Below the pieces are notes generated by a model. The model did no database searches. It was not told the DNA's origin and saw nothing but the letters and a program-made list of their open reading frames with translations. Source: Vibrio gelatinilyticus (GTDB lineage: Bacteria > Pseudomonadota > Gammaproteobacteria > Enterobacterales > Vibrionaceae). From it: a DNA stretch of 64,000 bases. The translations under genes and the position numbers were made by a program. Location: positions 248,001 to 312,000 of the forward strand of contig NZ_JAJNNZ010000001.1 of NCBI RefSeq assembly GCF_022836845.1, given 5' to 3'. This document shows, in pieces, positions 55,512-64,000 of the stretch. Each line of letters begins with the position of its first letter. The first letter of the stretch is position 1.

Positions 55512-56783
55512 TTATGCCTCAAGTGATTGACAGTACTCAAGAACCTCGCCAACAGTATGAAAAGAGCCCACAACCAGAACAATATCGTCCTGACTTGCTT
55601 GCTCCATCGCCGCTTGATAAGCCAAAACGGGGCTATCAAAAAGTGACTTGTTAAGCGCTTCATTAACCGATTGACTCAGTTCCTTGGCAGACGCCGCCCT
55701 TGGGCCTTCTAGAGAGGCCAAATACCATTGGCCAACGATCGGGCTTAGGGCGTTAAGAGTTTCGACGACATCCTTATCATGCAGCATTCCGACCACAACA
55801 TGGTAACGCTTATTAGCAAAACGTGCTGTCAGTTGCGAAACTAGGTATTGTGCTGAATGAGGATTGTGCGCGACATCGAGAACCGTTACCGGACGAGAAG
55901 GTAAAAACTGCATTCGACCTGGCAGTGTCGCGTTCTTTAAACCATTGACAATATTTACATCCGAAATGTCCAGGTGGGCACTGCCTAGCGCCATTAGAGC
56001 GGTGCTAGCGTTCATCAAAGGCAACTGAGGTATCGGCAGTTCTTCCAGTTCGTAGCCTTTATGGCTCCAACTCCAAGTGGTTTCTGATTCGGCTTTGAAA
56101 GTGAAATCAATGCCCGCTTGATAGAATTCTGCGCCAATATCATCCGCATGGGCGGGCACTGTTGCGGGTGGTTTTTCCTGACCACAAATAGCAGGCCGAT
56201 TGGCACGAAATATCCCCGCTTTTTCATAGCCGATCACGTTGATGTCATCACCAAGCCAATCGACATGATCAACCGCGAGACTCGTGATCACTGAGACGTC
56301 GTGATCGACAACGTTGGTCGCGTCTAGACGTCCGCCTAGGCCCACTTCAAGCAGCACCACGTCCACTTTATTTTCGGCAAATAGATGCAGTGCGGCTAAT
56401 GTCGCATACTCAAAAAAGCTCAGGCTAACGTCTTTGCGAACCGCTTCAATATGGGCAAATGCCTTCGCATGGTCCCCATCTGGCAGTTCCTGGCCATTAA
56501 TGCGTACACGTTCATTGTAACGAATTAGGTGTGGGGAGCTATAAACACCAACAGAATAGCCAGCATCTAGCAAGATGGCTTCCATAAGAGCGCAGGTGGA
56601 ACCTTTGCCATTTGTTCCGGCAACGGTAATAACGGTGTTGGCTGGTTTGGTAAGAGAAGCGCGTTGAGCGACAACTTGAACTCGGTCAAGACCAAGATCG
56701 ATAGCACTGCTGTGAATACTATTTAAATAATCAAGCCACACCGATAATGGCGATGTGGCTTGAGGAACAGGTAATAAACTCAT
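55512..56783 (-). CDS. folC: FolC, dihydrofolate/folylpolyglutamate synthase
   Basis: A 423-residue Mur-ligase-fold enzyme that adds glutamates to folates and makes dihydrofolate. The ATP loop is GTNGKGST; SSPHLIRYNERVRI and the C-terminal VLDVAHNPHS are family motifs. It follows accD by 41 bp and is followed by dedD. Confidence 0.96.
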   Translation of the reverse strand: MSLLPVPQATSPLSVWLDYLNSIHSSAIDLGLDRVQVVAQRASLTKPANTVITVAGTNGKGSTCALMEAILLDAGYSVGVYSSPHLIRYNERVRINGQELPDGDHAKAFAHIEAVRKDVSLSFFEYATLAALHLFAENKVDVVLLEVGLGGRLDATNVVDHDVSVITSLAVDHVDWLGDDINVIGYEKAGIFRANRPAICGQEKPPATVPAHADDIGAEFYQAGIDFTFKAESETTWSWSHKGYELEELPIPQLPLMNASTALMALGSAHLDISDVNIVNGLKNATLPGRMQFLPSRPVTVLDVAHNPHSAQYLVSQLTARFANKRYHVVVGMLHDKDVVETLNALSPIVGQWYLASLEGPRAASAKELSQSVNEALNKSLFDSPVLAYQAAMEQASQDDIVLVVGSFHTVGEVLEYCQSLEA

Positions 56784-56824
56784 CTAACAATCAATTACTT
56801 TTAGTTGATATCTTAGAGAGTACT

Positions 56825-57751
56825 TTACCCTTTTTCTTTAGGTTCTGGTACTTCATATGCTGGTTCTGCTGGAGAATCTTTCACAGAAACAACAAGAGGT
56901 GAGCTGTGATTTGTCAACTTAGCCACCAAACTACCAACACGTTGACGCATTTCACGACGATCAACGATCATATCGATAGCACCGTGCTCAAGCAAGAATT
57001 CACTACGTTGGAAGCCTTCTGGTAAGTTTTCACGAACCGTTTGCTCAATAACACGACGACCAGCAAAGCCAATTAGCGCTTTCGGTTCACCGATATTGAT
57101 ATCACCCAACATCGCTAAACTTGCAGATACGCCACCCAACGTCGGATCGGTCATTACCGAAATGAACGGAAGTCCCTTGCTAGATAGACGCTCAAGTGCG
57201 GCACTGGTTTTTGCCATTTGCATCAATGACATTAGTGCCTCTTGCATACGCGCTCCGCCACTGGCAGAGAAGCACACCAAGCCACAGTTGTTTTCGATGG
57301 CAGCATCAACAGCTTTCACAAAGCGCGCACCAACTACCGAACCCATTGAACCGCCCATAAATGAGAATTCAAATGCGCACGCGACTAATGGCATGCCAAG
57401 TAGTTGGCCTTGCATTACAACCAGTGCGTCTTTCTCACCACTGTTTTTCTGAGCCGCTGAAAGGCGCTCTTTGTAACGCTTGGAGTCTTTAAACTTCAAC
57501 TTATCTTGAGGCTCTAGCTCTGTTGCGAGTTCGACACGGTTTTCCCCATCTAAAAATGTTTCCAGACGACGACGTGCTTTCATACGCATGTGATGATTAC
57601 ACTTAGGACACACCTCGAGGTTGCGCTCAAGTTCTGCTTGATACAAAACCTGTTCACACGAAGTACATTTGGTCCAAACCCCTTCAGGGATTGACGCTTT
57701 ACGAGATGTTACGATATTGCTTTTTTCTAAAATTTTTTCAAGCCAACTCAT
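56825..57751 (-). CDS. accD: AccD, acetyl-CoA carboxylase beta subunit
   Basis: A 308-residue carboxyltransferase subunit making malonyl-CoA with AccA. The N-terminal zinc ribbon has two cysteine pairs (CTSCEQV near 29 and CPKCNHH near 48). [18 protein letters not shown] and the crotonase-type core follow. The malonyl-CoA product feeds the fab genes at 20-26 kb. The next gene downstream is folC. Confidence 0.96.
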   Translation of the reverse strand: MSWLEKILEKSNIVTSRKASIPEGVWTKCTSCEQVLYQAELERNLEVCPKCNHHMRMKARRRLETFLDGENRVELATELEPQDKLKFKDSKRYKERLSAAQKNSGEKDALVVMQGQLLGMPLVACAFEFSFMGGSMGSVVGARFVKAVDAAIENNCGLVCFSASGGARMQEALMSLMQMAKTSAALERLSSKGLPFISVMTDPTLGGVSASLAMLGDINIGEPKALIGFAGRRVIEQTVRENLPEGFQRSEFLLEHGAIDMIVDRREMRQRVGSLVAKLTNHSSPLVVSVKDSPAEPAYEVPEPKEKG

Positions 57752-57980
57752 GGAAGACCTTTTCTATTAATACTTCCGCGCCACTGCGAAAGATTGAAAT
57801 CTGAATATGTGCGATTGGATTAAACCATATTCCGCGGCTAGTGTAGATAAAAAACTGGTTGTACCTATGGTCTCAAACAGCGTTATCTTACAAGTTAATG
57901 TATGTTTTGTGACACTGGTGCAGTGTTAAACTCAAGTTAATTCTCGTAACGATGTGAATTAATTATGAAAACACCAGTAT

Positions 57981-58006
57981 AAAAATCACACTCTCTGTTG
58001 GAGTGC
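57981..58006 (-). terminator. Possible terminator after truA
   Basis: CACTC/GAGTG with a 7-nt loop and a following TTTTT on the minus strand, 9 bp past the truA stop. The stem is short. Confidence 0.45.
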
Positions 58007-58014
58007 CAGTCTAC

Positions 58015-58812
58015 CTATGAGTTCAATTCATTAGGTAAAAATAACGGGCCGATCGGTTCTCTTGGAAGATTAAACCGTTCTGGGTAGTCAACATCAACAA
58101 GGTACAACCCTTCGGCTTTCGCCGTAGCAGCGGCCAACTTGCGATCATTTTGCGCAAGCAACCATTCTATCCACTGAGGTTCTTGTTCACCACGTCCAAC
58201 AGAAATTAGGCTGCCGGTAATGTTCCTAACCATATGGTGAACAAACGCATTCGCCTTAATGTCAATAATCACGTAGTGCCCGTGGCGAGTCACATTGAGA
58301 TGCATGACATTGCGCCAAGGACTTCGAGACTGACAGTGAACAGCACGAAAAGACGTAAAGTCTTGCTCACCCAATAGATATTGCCCAGCAAGATGCATTT
58401 TTTCAGCATCAAGTCCGCCGTGATAATGACTGACACCTTGCGAAAGGATTCCTGGGCGCAAAGTGTGATTGTAGATAACGTAACGATAACGACGAGCGGT
58501 TGCAGTGAATCGTGCATGAAAATCATCTGGAACTTCTTTGGCCCAGCGTACCGCTATATCTTTTGGCATGTTAGCATTGACACCCATCGTCCACGCCGCT
58601 GGCTTTCGAGATACCGGAGCATCAAAATGTACCACTTGACCTGTACCGTGAACACCTGCGTCGGTGCGACCAGCACATTGAACTTCTATAGGTTGGTTAG
58701 CAACGATTGACAGCGCTTTTTCAAGTTCTTCCTGAACGCTTTTAACGTCTCTTTGTCTCTGCCAGCCATAATAATTTGCTCCGTTATACTCTATACCTAA
58801 AGCAATTCTCAT
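58015..58812 (-). CDS. truA: TruA, tRNA pseudouridine synthase (38-40)
   Basis: A 265-residue enzyme that forms pseudouridine at tRNA positions 38-40. The catalytic aspartate is Asp51 in [10 protein letters not shown], equivalent to Asp60 of E. coli. [20 protein letters not shown] is the family start, so the ATG at 58812 is chosen and the longer frame to 58908 rejected. It lies between hubP and accD, the usual Vibrio order. Confidence 0.96.
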   Translation of the reverse strand: MRIALGIEYNGANYYGWQRQRDVKSVQEELEKALSIVANQPIEVQCAGRTDAGVHGTGQVVHFDAPVSRKPAAWTMGVNANMPKDIAVRWAKEVPDDFHARFTATARRYRYVIYNHTLRPGILSQGVSHYHGGLDAEKMHLAGQYLLGEQDFTSFRAVHCQSRSPWRNVMHLNVTRHGHYVIIDIKANAFVHHMVRNITGSLISVGRGEQEPQWIEWLLAQNDRKLAAATAKAEGLYLVDVDYPERFNLPREPIGPLFLPNELNS

Positions 58813-58935
58813 ATCTCTCTCTACACGGCATCTGTTCGATTTTGGGCGCAAAGTATATACCCAATTGTCGAGAATACCAATCCAAGCCCCACACTGACGA
58901 TATAGCATCGGGTCTGGGACAGATCGGTCATTAAC

Positions 58936-58962
58936 AAAAAGAGGTCGCTATTTGCTACCTCT
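58936..58962 (-). terminator. Intrinsic terminator of hubP
   Basis: AGAGGT and ACCTCT with an inner GC pair form the stem; TTTTTG follows on the minus strand, 29 bp past the hubP stop. Confidence 0.75.
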
Positions 58963-58990
58963 ATTGATTATTTACTTTATGCAGTCAATG

Positions 58991-61900
58991 TTATGTAGAT
59001 AACTGCTCAAGCAGCTGTTTCGCTTCGTTGGCTATCGGCTCATTGCCTTGGCTTGCAGCTTGCTCTAACAGTTTTTGAGCGCCGGCAATGTCATTCATTT
59101 CCATGTAGATTTTCGCCAAATCCAGTTTACCCGCCGCTTCTGCTCCAGAATCAACATCCACATCACTCACAGGGCCAATTACATCTGGAAACTCATCAAG
59201 TCCCACATCAAGCATCAGCTCTTCATCATCTGGATTTGACGGCTCTTTATCATCGGCCTGATTCATAAGCTCATCAATTGTCATATATTGATTCGCCTTC
59301 GGATCAAAATCTGCAAGATCGTCTTGCGTTGACCAATCTTCGTCAGCTGGCTCTGACAAGCCTTTGATTTCCTCGCCTTGCCAAATCTCTGCTTCATCTT
59401 CTGGGATCTCGGTAGAGATAGATGCCTGCTGCTCTTGAGTTAATTTAAAGCCATTCCAATCCTCACCAGCATCAACAGAATTACTTCCCTCTAGCATGGT
59501 GTCTATATCCATACCTGCACTGTGCGCCATGTCAGCATCGACACGGCTGATATTACTAAAGCTTGGTGAATTATCGCTTTCGTCTAGCAATTCAATTAGC
59601 TGGCTTTCCTGCTCGTAAGCACTGGTGTCCACCATAGTAAAGGCATCGGCCAGAGCATCGATTTCTGAGTGATTTAATGGTTCACCAATGGGCTCTCCGA
59701 TGGGTGGAATTTGATGTTTCGCTTGTTCGTCATCGTTGTCATTTACTTCTGAAGCACGATAATCAATATCATCACCGGCATCACTTTCAACGCCCATATC
59801 TGCAAGAGCATCTTCTTCGCTATACTCCGGTAAGTCATCATCAGATAGCTCAAGGGGCTGATCGTCTTGTCCATCAGGCAGGGCTCCCTCAACAACGTTG
59901 CCCTCTTCAAGTAAGGCATCATCGAGCGCTTCTTGTTCACCATATTCAGCAAGAAGGCTATCATCAAAGTTAGTCGCATTTAGATTGTCACTTGCAGCGG
60001 GCACTTGCGGTTCATCATCTGCATTCAGATCTTCACTTACTGGAGCGGCTACTTGGTCATTGAGCTCTTCGTCAACAAACCAATCTTCATCCTGAGGTAC
60101 ACCAAATTCATTTGCCACCATCTGAGCAAGTTCAGTTTCACTTGTCTCATCACGGTCATCGCTCTGATGCCAATGATCTTCAGAACCTTCAATTTTTGGC
60201 TCGAAGTTAAATTCGCCCGGCGCTTGTATTTGCTCCGTACTAACGGTTAACTCATCGATTGCATCGGACTCTTTGATCAGAGGCGCGACGGGCTCGGAAG
60301 CCAATGCCTCATCTTCGCGGTGTGTCGATGCATCAACCGATGCTGGCTCAATTACATTGTTCTCGTAGGCTAACAAGCCACTGTCAGTTTCAAAGTCTTC
60401 AGAAGTTGAATCTTCGGGCTCCAGCATCGTATCGCTGCTCGCCAAATCGGAGTTATCAACCAGTTCGGTCGCTTCCTCTAGAGTGCTTTCGACATTTTCT
60501 TCGACACCGACATCTGCTTGAACCGTACTTTCAACATCAAGCTCACCGTCGTCAATATCATGCGTATCATCGTCACTTGGCGTCACTGACTCAGAGTCAT
60601 AATGAGAAGGCTCTGTCAGCTCGTTGATTTCATCAAGCTCTGATTCAGGCAATGCCTCACTTTCAGACTCATCGATCTCAGAAGCACTGCCAATGTTATT
60701 GAGCGGGACATCACTGTCTACTTCGGCAGTATGACCATCGTCAGCAAGGGACACTTCTGTTTGCTGAACAGTCGGTTCTATCACCGGTAGGTCTATGTCT
60801 TCACTATGCGCAACTGAAGTGTCGGCTTCATCATTACGCTGCATCTCATTGGGCTCAAAACCAGAAACGGCTGGTTCACCTTCGTGTCCCATTAGTGAGC
60901 TACTTTGGATAAGTTCATCTATGTCAGAAGCACTAACTTGGTCGTTGTTGTGACTCTCTTTGAAGGCGTCACCACCTTCAATTGCGTCACGATCTTCAAC
61001 AACATCACTGTCATCACTAACGTCATCGGCAAGCAGCTCAGTACCAGAAAAAGGGTCAAGCTCTACTGACTGTTCATCTGCCGAAGCTTTAGCTGAGAAT
61101 GCAGGCTCCATCAGCAACTCATCCAACAACTCAGTGCTGTCTTCGGCTAACCCGATATCTTGTAGCTCATCTTCGTCGGCACCGATAAGCTCATCGAAAG
61201 CACCGTCTGCTTGCGAGTCGAGGTCTGTCTCAGTGTTTAACCCAAGCGTGTCGGCAGAAGCTTCAACCGCATTACTTTCAGCAAGCACTTCGTCTAACAA
61301 TAGCTCTGAATCTTCGAGATCCGACAGCTCAAAGTCGCCCTCTTCTAACATCTCATCGAGTAAAACGGCCTCTTCATGGTGAGGTTTAGCATTGTCTGCT
61401 TGAGATTCGGCGTCACTTGCGAACTGTGAGAACAAGTCATCGATATCATCGTTATCAAGTGTCTCTGGCTGTATGCTTCTGGCCTCTTCCTCTGACTCAC
61501 TCGACAAATCAAGATCATCATCGCCGAGGTTGAAGTCTGTTTCTGACAGCAGCTCATCCATGTCTTCTTGACCAAACGACGGCATATCAAGATCATCGTC
61601 AAGCATCAATTCAGGATCGGCATGCTCCGAATCTAGGCCAGGTTCTGAAATCTCTGAGAATAAATCATCCAAATCTTGCTGAGAAACAGGATCAGACTCT
61701 TCTAGAGCTATACCTTGCGGTATGGCGGTCTCTTCGGTGGAAACCGAAACATCGCTAAGAGCCTGCTCCATCTCCTCAAGACCAAGCGCTTTATCCGCAC
61801 CGTTGACGCTAATACCATTTGAACTCGACTCTAAATCAACATAATCGACGTTCAAGTCACCTTGCTCGTCGATACTAGCAAATGGGTCAGAATCACCATC

Positions 61901-63124
61901 GTCCAAATTGAAATTCAAGTCGCTGTCATTCAGATCCGCAAAAATATCATCTTGAGAATCGTCTAGTTTTGGCTCAGAGCTATTCTCGTCAACATCAAGT
62001 TCATCCAAATCGGCAAAAATATCATCATCAAAGTCATCCGCTTCTGCGGTCAGTGCGGCGGCACCAGCAGCCGCACCGATCACAACTGGAGCCTTAGAGG
62101 AAGACGCCGGTTCTTGCTCGGCGTTTTGTTCGCTTATTTTGACCGCCTTACGTTTCCCCTTGAACATGAAAATCAACAGACCAACAAATAAAGCAGGAAT
62201 GATCGCTAAGGCGGCCACAATCCAAGGATTCGCCAGCATTAAGTCCAACTGACCCGGTGCAAGTCGTTGCAACTCCTCTTGACGACGTTTCTCTTCATTT
62301 AGCTGTTTTTCAACTTCTGCACGAATACGCTCTTCATTACTCACTTCTTTTTTAAGAGATTCCACTTCATTTTGAACTTCTGCCAGCATTAAACGCAGCT
62401 GATGGTTACGCTCTTCCAGTGACAATAGCTCGCTTTCAGACACCGTCAGTTTTTGTTGTAGCTTCTCTGCTAGCTTTGCCGCTTGTTGCTGTGCTGCGGC
62501 CAATTGCATTTGTTTGTCATTGACACTCGATGCCTGTTTTGACGCTGTGGAAGGTGCGCTTTTTTCGGCTATTTTATTCGCACTCGTTGGTTTTTCGTTA
62601 GCCGTTTGGCTAGGTGTCTTTAGTTTTGAAGATACGGTTTTGTCGGATGCCGTTTTAGTCGCAGTCGTTTTTAGCTGAGTTTTTTCCAGGCGAGCCTTGT
62701 GAGCTTTGAGGATCGTTGTTGCCTGAACCGTGTCACTCGCCACTACCTGTGCAAGTGATGGGATACGCAATTGGCTGTTGGGGATCAACAGGTGGATGTT
62801 ATTTGATTCAAACGCATTTGGGTTCAGTTGATATAACGCGTAGATTGTTTGCTGAATGGAGACTTGATTGCTGGGTCTCACCTTCGATGCAATAGACCAA
62901 AGCGTTTCTGATTTTGCCGTCGGGCCATAATATCGAGCAGGATCGCCACTAACCTTAGGAGCAACTTCTGGTTTCGCCTTCTGGATCTGTTCAGAATATT
63001 GCGGTGCGGGTATGGTTTCACCCGTTGGTCCCACAAGACGAATGGTTTCAGCGCTGACGTATGAAGACGTTGTTGCTCCTATTAGCGTCATGGACACTAC
63101 GAGAGACTTTAGAATTTTGTACAT
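58991..63124 (-). CDS. hubP: HubP/FimV polar organiser protein
   Basis: A 1377-residue inner-membrane protein. Order: signal peptide (1-25, SYVSA), periplasmic LysM-type domain (about 60-115: YYGPTAKSETLWSIASKVRP), a coiled coil (about 205-285), one membrane helix (about 300-320, WIVAALAIIPALFVG), a very long acidic cytoplasmic region (about 330-1310) and a C-terminal FimV domain (LDLAKIYMEMNDIAGAQKLLEQA). The acidic part has degenerate repeats such as DDIFADL and DxDDLFS. HubP marks the cell pole in vibrios and anchors ParA1, chemotaxis arrays and flagellar regulators; the LysM domain directs it to the pole. It ends at a terminator. Confidence 0.93.
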   Translation of the reverse strand: MYKILKSLVVSMTLIGATTSSYVSAETIRLVGPTGETIPAPQYSEQIQKAKPEVAPKVSGDPARYYGPTAKSETLWSIASKVRPSNQVSIQQTIYALYQLNPNAFESNNIHLLIPNSQLRIPSLAQVVASDTVQATTILKAHKARLEKTQLKTTATKTASDKTVSSKLKTPSQTANEKPTSANKIAEKSAPSTASKQASSVNDKQMQLAAAQQQAAKLAEKLQQKLTVSESELLSLEERNHQLRLMLAEVQNEVESLKKEVSNEERIRAEVEKQLNEEKRRQEELQRLAPGQLDLMLANPWIVAALAIIPALFVGLLIFMFKGKRKAVKISEQNAEQEPASSSKAPVVIGAAAGAAALTAEADDFDDDIFADLDELDVDENSSEPKLDDSQDDIFADLNDSDLNFNLDDGDSDPFASIDEQGDLNVDYVDLESSSNGISVNGADKALGLEEMEQALSDVSVSTEETAIPQGIALEESDPVSQQDLDDLFSEISEPGLDSEHADPELMLDDDLDMPSFGQEDMDELLSETDFNLGDDDLDLSSESEEEARSIQPETLDNDDIDDLFSQFASDAESQADNAKPHHEEAVLLDEMLEEGDFELSDLEDSELLLDEVLAESNAVEASADTLGLNTETDLDSQADGAFDELIGADEDELQDIGLAEDSTELLDELLMEPAFSAKASADEQSVELDPFSGTELLADDVSDDSDVVEDRDAIEGGDAFKESHNNDQVSASDIDELIQSSSLMGHEGEPAVSGFEPNEMQRNDEADTSVAHSEDIDLPVIEPTVQQTEVSLADDGHTAEVDSDVPLNNIGSASEIDESESEALPESELDEINELTEPSHYDSESVTPSDDDTHDIDDGELDVESTVQADVGVEENVESTLEEATELVDNSDLASSDTMLEPEDSTSEDFETDSGLLAYENNVIEPASVDASTHREDEALASEPVAPLIKESDAIDELTVSTEQIQAPGEFNFEPKIEGSEDHWHQSDDRDETSETELAQMVANEFGVPQDEDWFVDEELNDQVAAPVSEDLNADDEPQVPAASDNLNATNFDDSLLAEYGEQEALDDALLEEGNVVEGALPDGQDDQPLELSDDDLPEYSEEDALADMGVESDAGDDIDYRASEVNDNDDEQAKHQIPPIGEPIGEPLNHSEIDALADAFTMVDTSAYEQESQLIELLDESDNSPSFSNISRVDADMAHSAGMDIDTMLEGSNSVDAGEDWNGFKLTQEQQASISTEIPEDEAEIWQGEEIKGLSEPADEDWSTQDDLADFDPKANQYMTIDELMNQADDKEPSNPDDEELMLDVGLDEFPDVIGPVSDVDVDSGAEAAGKLDLAKIYMEMNDIAGAQKLLEQAASQGNEPIANEAKQLLEQLST

Positions 63125-63311
63125 GGAAGGCTCAGCTATCTGCTTTAACTAATCTTTTAATATATCGGATATTATGCCCAAAACTATAGAGTGCGTACCA
63201 AAAAACTTGAGTCAACCGTGATAATCGCATCAACTTCACACTGCAATCTCTCAAATTGCTGCGCTTTTGAACGACATAGAGCTATAGCTTAGTCGTTTGG
63301 GTACTCGTCTT

Positions 63312-63356
63312 AGAAAAATACCCCTAAAGTTCTATGCGAAAACCTCAGGGGTATTT
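63312..63356 (-). terminator. Intrinsic terminator of asd
   Basis: AAATACCCCT and AGGGGTATTT are perfect 10-bp arms with a 21-nt loop; TTTTT follows on the minus strand, 27 bp past the asd stop. Confidence 0.75.
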
Positions 63357-63383
63357 GTTCTATTTCAGATCTCACGCGCTCGT

Positions 63384-64000
63384 TTAAAAGTAGTCGCGAA
63401 TTAAGACCTCAGCAATTTGTACAGCATTGGTGGCGGCACCTTTGCGAACATTATCGGCAACAACCCACATGTTGATACCACTGTGGTGACTGATGTCATT
63501 GCGAACGCGCCCAACCATCACGGTATCCTTACCACCAGCATCACGGACTTGTGTTGGCATATCTTCGCCTCTAAACAATTCAATGCCCTCTGTTTGCTCA
63601 AGTAGTTGGCTGACTTGCTCGGCATCAATTGGTGTTCGAGTTTCGATATGTAGAGATTCTGCATGGCCGTAGAAAACAGGAACGCGCACACACGTAGGGT
63701 TCACCATAATACTCTGGTCATTGAAAATCTTTTGCGTTTCCCACACCATTTTCATTTCTTCTTTGGTGTAGCCGTTGTCCGTAAACTGGTCAATTTGAGG
63801 GATACAGTTGAACGCGATCTGTTGCGAGAACACGTCATTTTCAGCAGGCCTTGCATTCAACAAGCTCGCTGTTTGGCCAGCCAACTCATCTATGCCTGAT
63901 TTCCCTGCACCCGATACCGACTGATACGTCGATACATTGATACGCTCGATACCAGCAGCATCATGGATTGGCTTTAGCGCAACCAGCATCTGAATCGTTG
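63384..64000 (-). CDS. asd: Asd, aspartate-semialdehyde dehydrogenase (5' end outside window)
   Basis: The C-terminal 205 residues of Asd, which makes aspartate semialdehyde for lysine, threonine, methionine and diaminopimelate. The frame is open to the window edge (TIQM before LVALKPIHD). STYQSVSGAGKSGIDEL and VRVPVFYGHAESLHIETR are family motifs; the histidine of the active site is in this second one. The catalytic cysteine lies outside the window. A terminator follows, and hubP is downstream on the same strand. Confidence 0.95.
   Translation of the reverse strand, partial: TIQMLVALKPIHDAAGIERINVSTYQSVSGAGKSGIDELAGQTASLLNARPAENDVFSQQIAFNCIPQIDQFTDNGYTKEEMKMVWETQKIFNDQSIMVNPTCVRVPVFYGHAESLHIETRTPIDAEQVSQLLEQTEGIELFRGEDMPTQVRDAGGKDTVMVGRVRNDISHHSGINMWVVADNVRKGAATNAVQIAEVLIRDYF

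Noticed and set aside
60960..61382. 140-residue Ser-rich plus-strand frame inside hubP
   Set aside because: It is the complement of the acidic Asp/Glu-rich HubP repeats and has no ribosome site.

Overview
The window is a contiguous stretch of a Vibrio chromosome (probably chromosome 1), judged from gene content and order: cheV-mlc, ptsG, a tatD-holB-tmk-mltG-pabC block, the fab/plsX/rpmF cluster, rluC facing rne, gapA-yeaD-rlmA, apt-dnaX-ybaB-recR, and hubP-truA-accD-folC-dedD-cvpA-purF. Protein sequences match the gammaproteobacterial families closely, and a HubP-type FimV protein is typical of vibrios. The species cannot be named from the sequence. I see no tRNA, rRNA, insertion sequence, prophage or CRISPR array. 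Coding density is high.

Layout. 1-11.6 kb: the end of a yciK-like gene, two patatin-like phospholipase paralogues about 8 kb apart, an SOS mutasome cassette (imuA-imuB-dnaE2) behind a clear LexA box, cheV and mlc, then a 30-residue YnhF-type membrane microprotein and a beta-barrel gene. 12-16.5 kb: a sodium-dependent NSS transporter with its MetS-like 30-residue subunit, an envelope barrel protein, and ptsG, the glucose PTS permease and a likely Mlc target. 16.5-29 kb: leftward housekeeping blocks for DNA replication, folate, cell wall and fatty acid synthesis (tatD, holB, tmk, mltG, pabC, fabF, acpP, fabG, fabD, fabH, plsX, rpmF, yceD), then maf facing rluC. 29-40.5 kb: rne with a leader of about 340 nt, a SulP transporter, yeaC, a DUF2989 lipoprotein, msrB, gapA, yeaD, rlmA and a ChaN-like lipoprotein. 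40.5-45.8 kb is the least conserved part: an unrecognised 117-residue protein, a BCCT transporter, an orphan ParA-type ATPase, two cysteine-cluster proteins and aqpZ. 45.8-64 kb: recR-ybaB-dnaX-apt, ybaN with a coupled 43-residue membrane microprotein, an RssB-like response regulator, a LysR regulator, purF-cvpA-dedD-folC-accD, truA, hubP and the C-terminal part of asd.

Connections. mlc and ptsG lie about 5 kb apart and probably form a sugar-sensing regulatory pair. The fab cluster supplies acyl chains to PlsX. DnaX, RecR, HolB and DnaE2 serve replication and repair. RNase E, L32, YceD, RluC and RlmA serve RNA metabolism and ribosome maturation.

I found no clearly undescribed multi-gene system. 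The best second-look items are a dnaX slippery heptamer with a nearby -1 stop, a terminator whose U-tract touches the rlmA start codon, the 43-residue microprotein overlapping a TTG-started ybaN, the orphan ParA with a TTG start behind a near-perfect Shine-Dalgarno sequence, a repeated PEMSMGKV motif in RNase E, and the unrecognised protein at 40587-40940. Gene starts were re-chosen from family comparison and ribosome binding sites where the longest reading frame looked too long.
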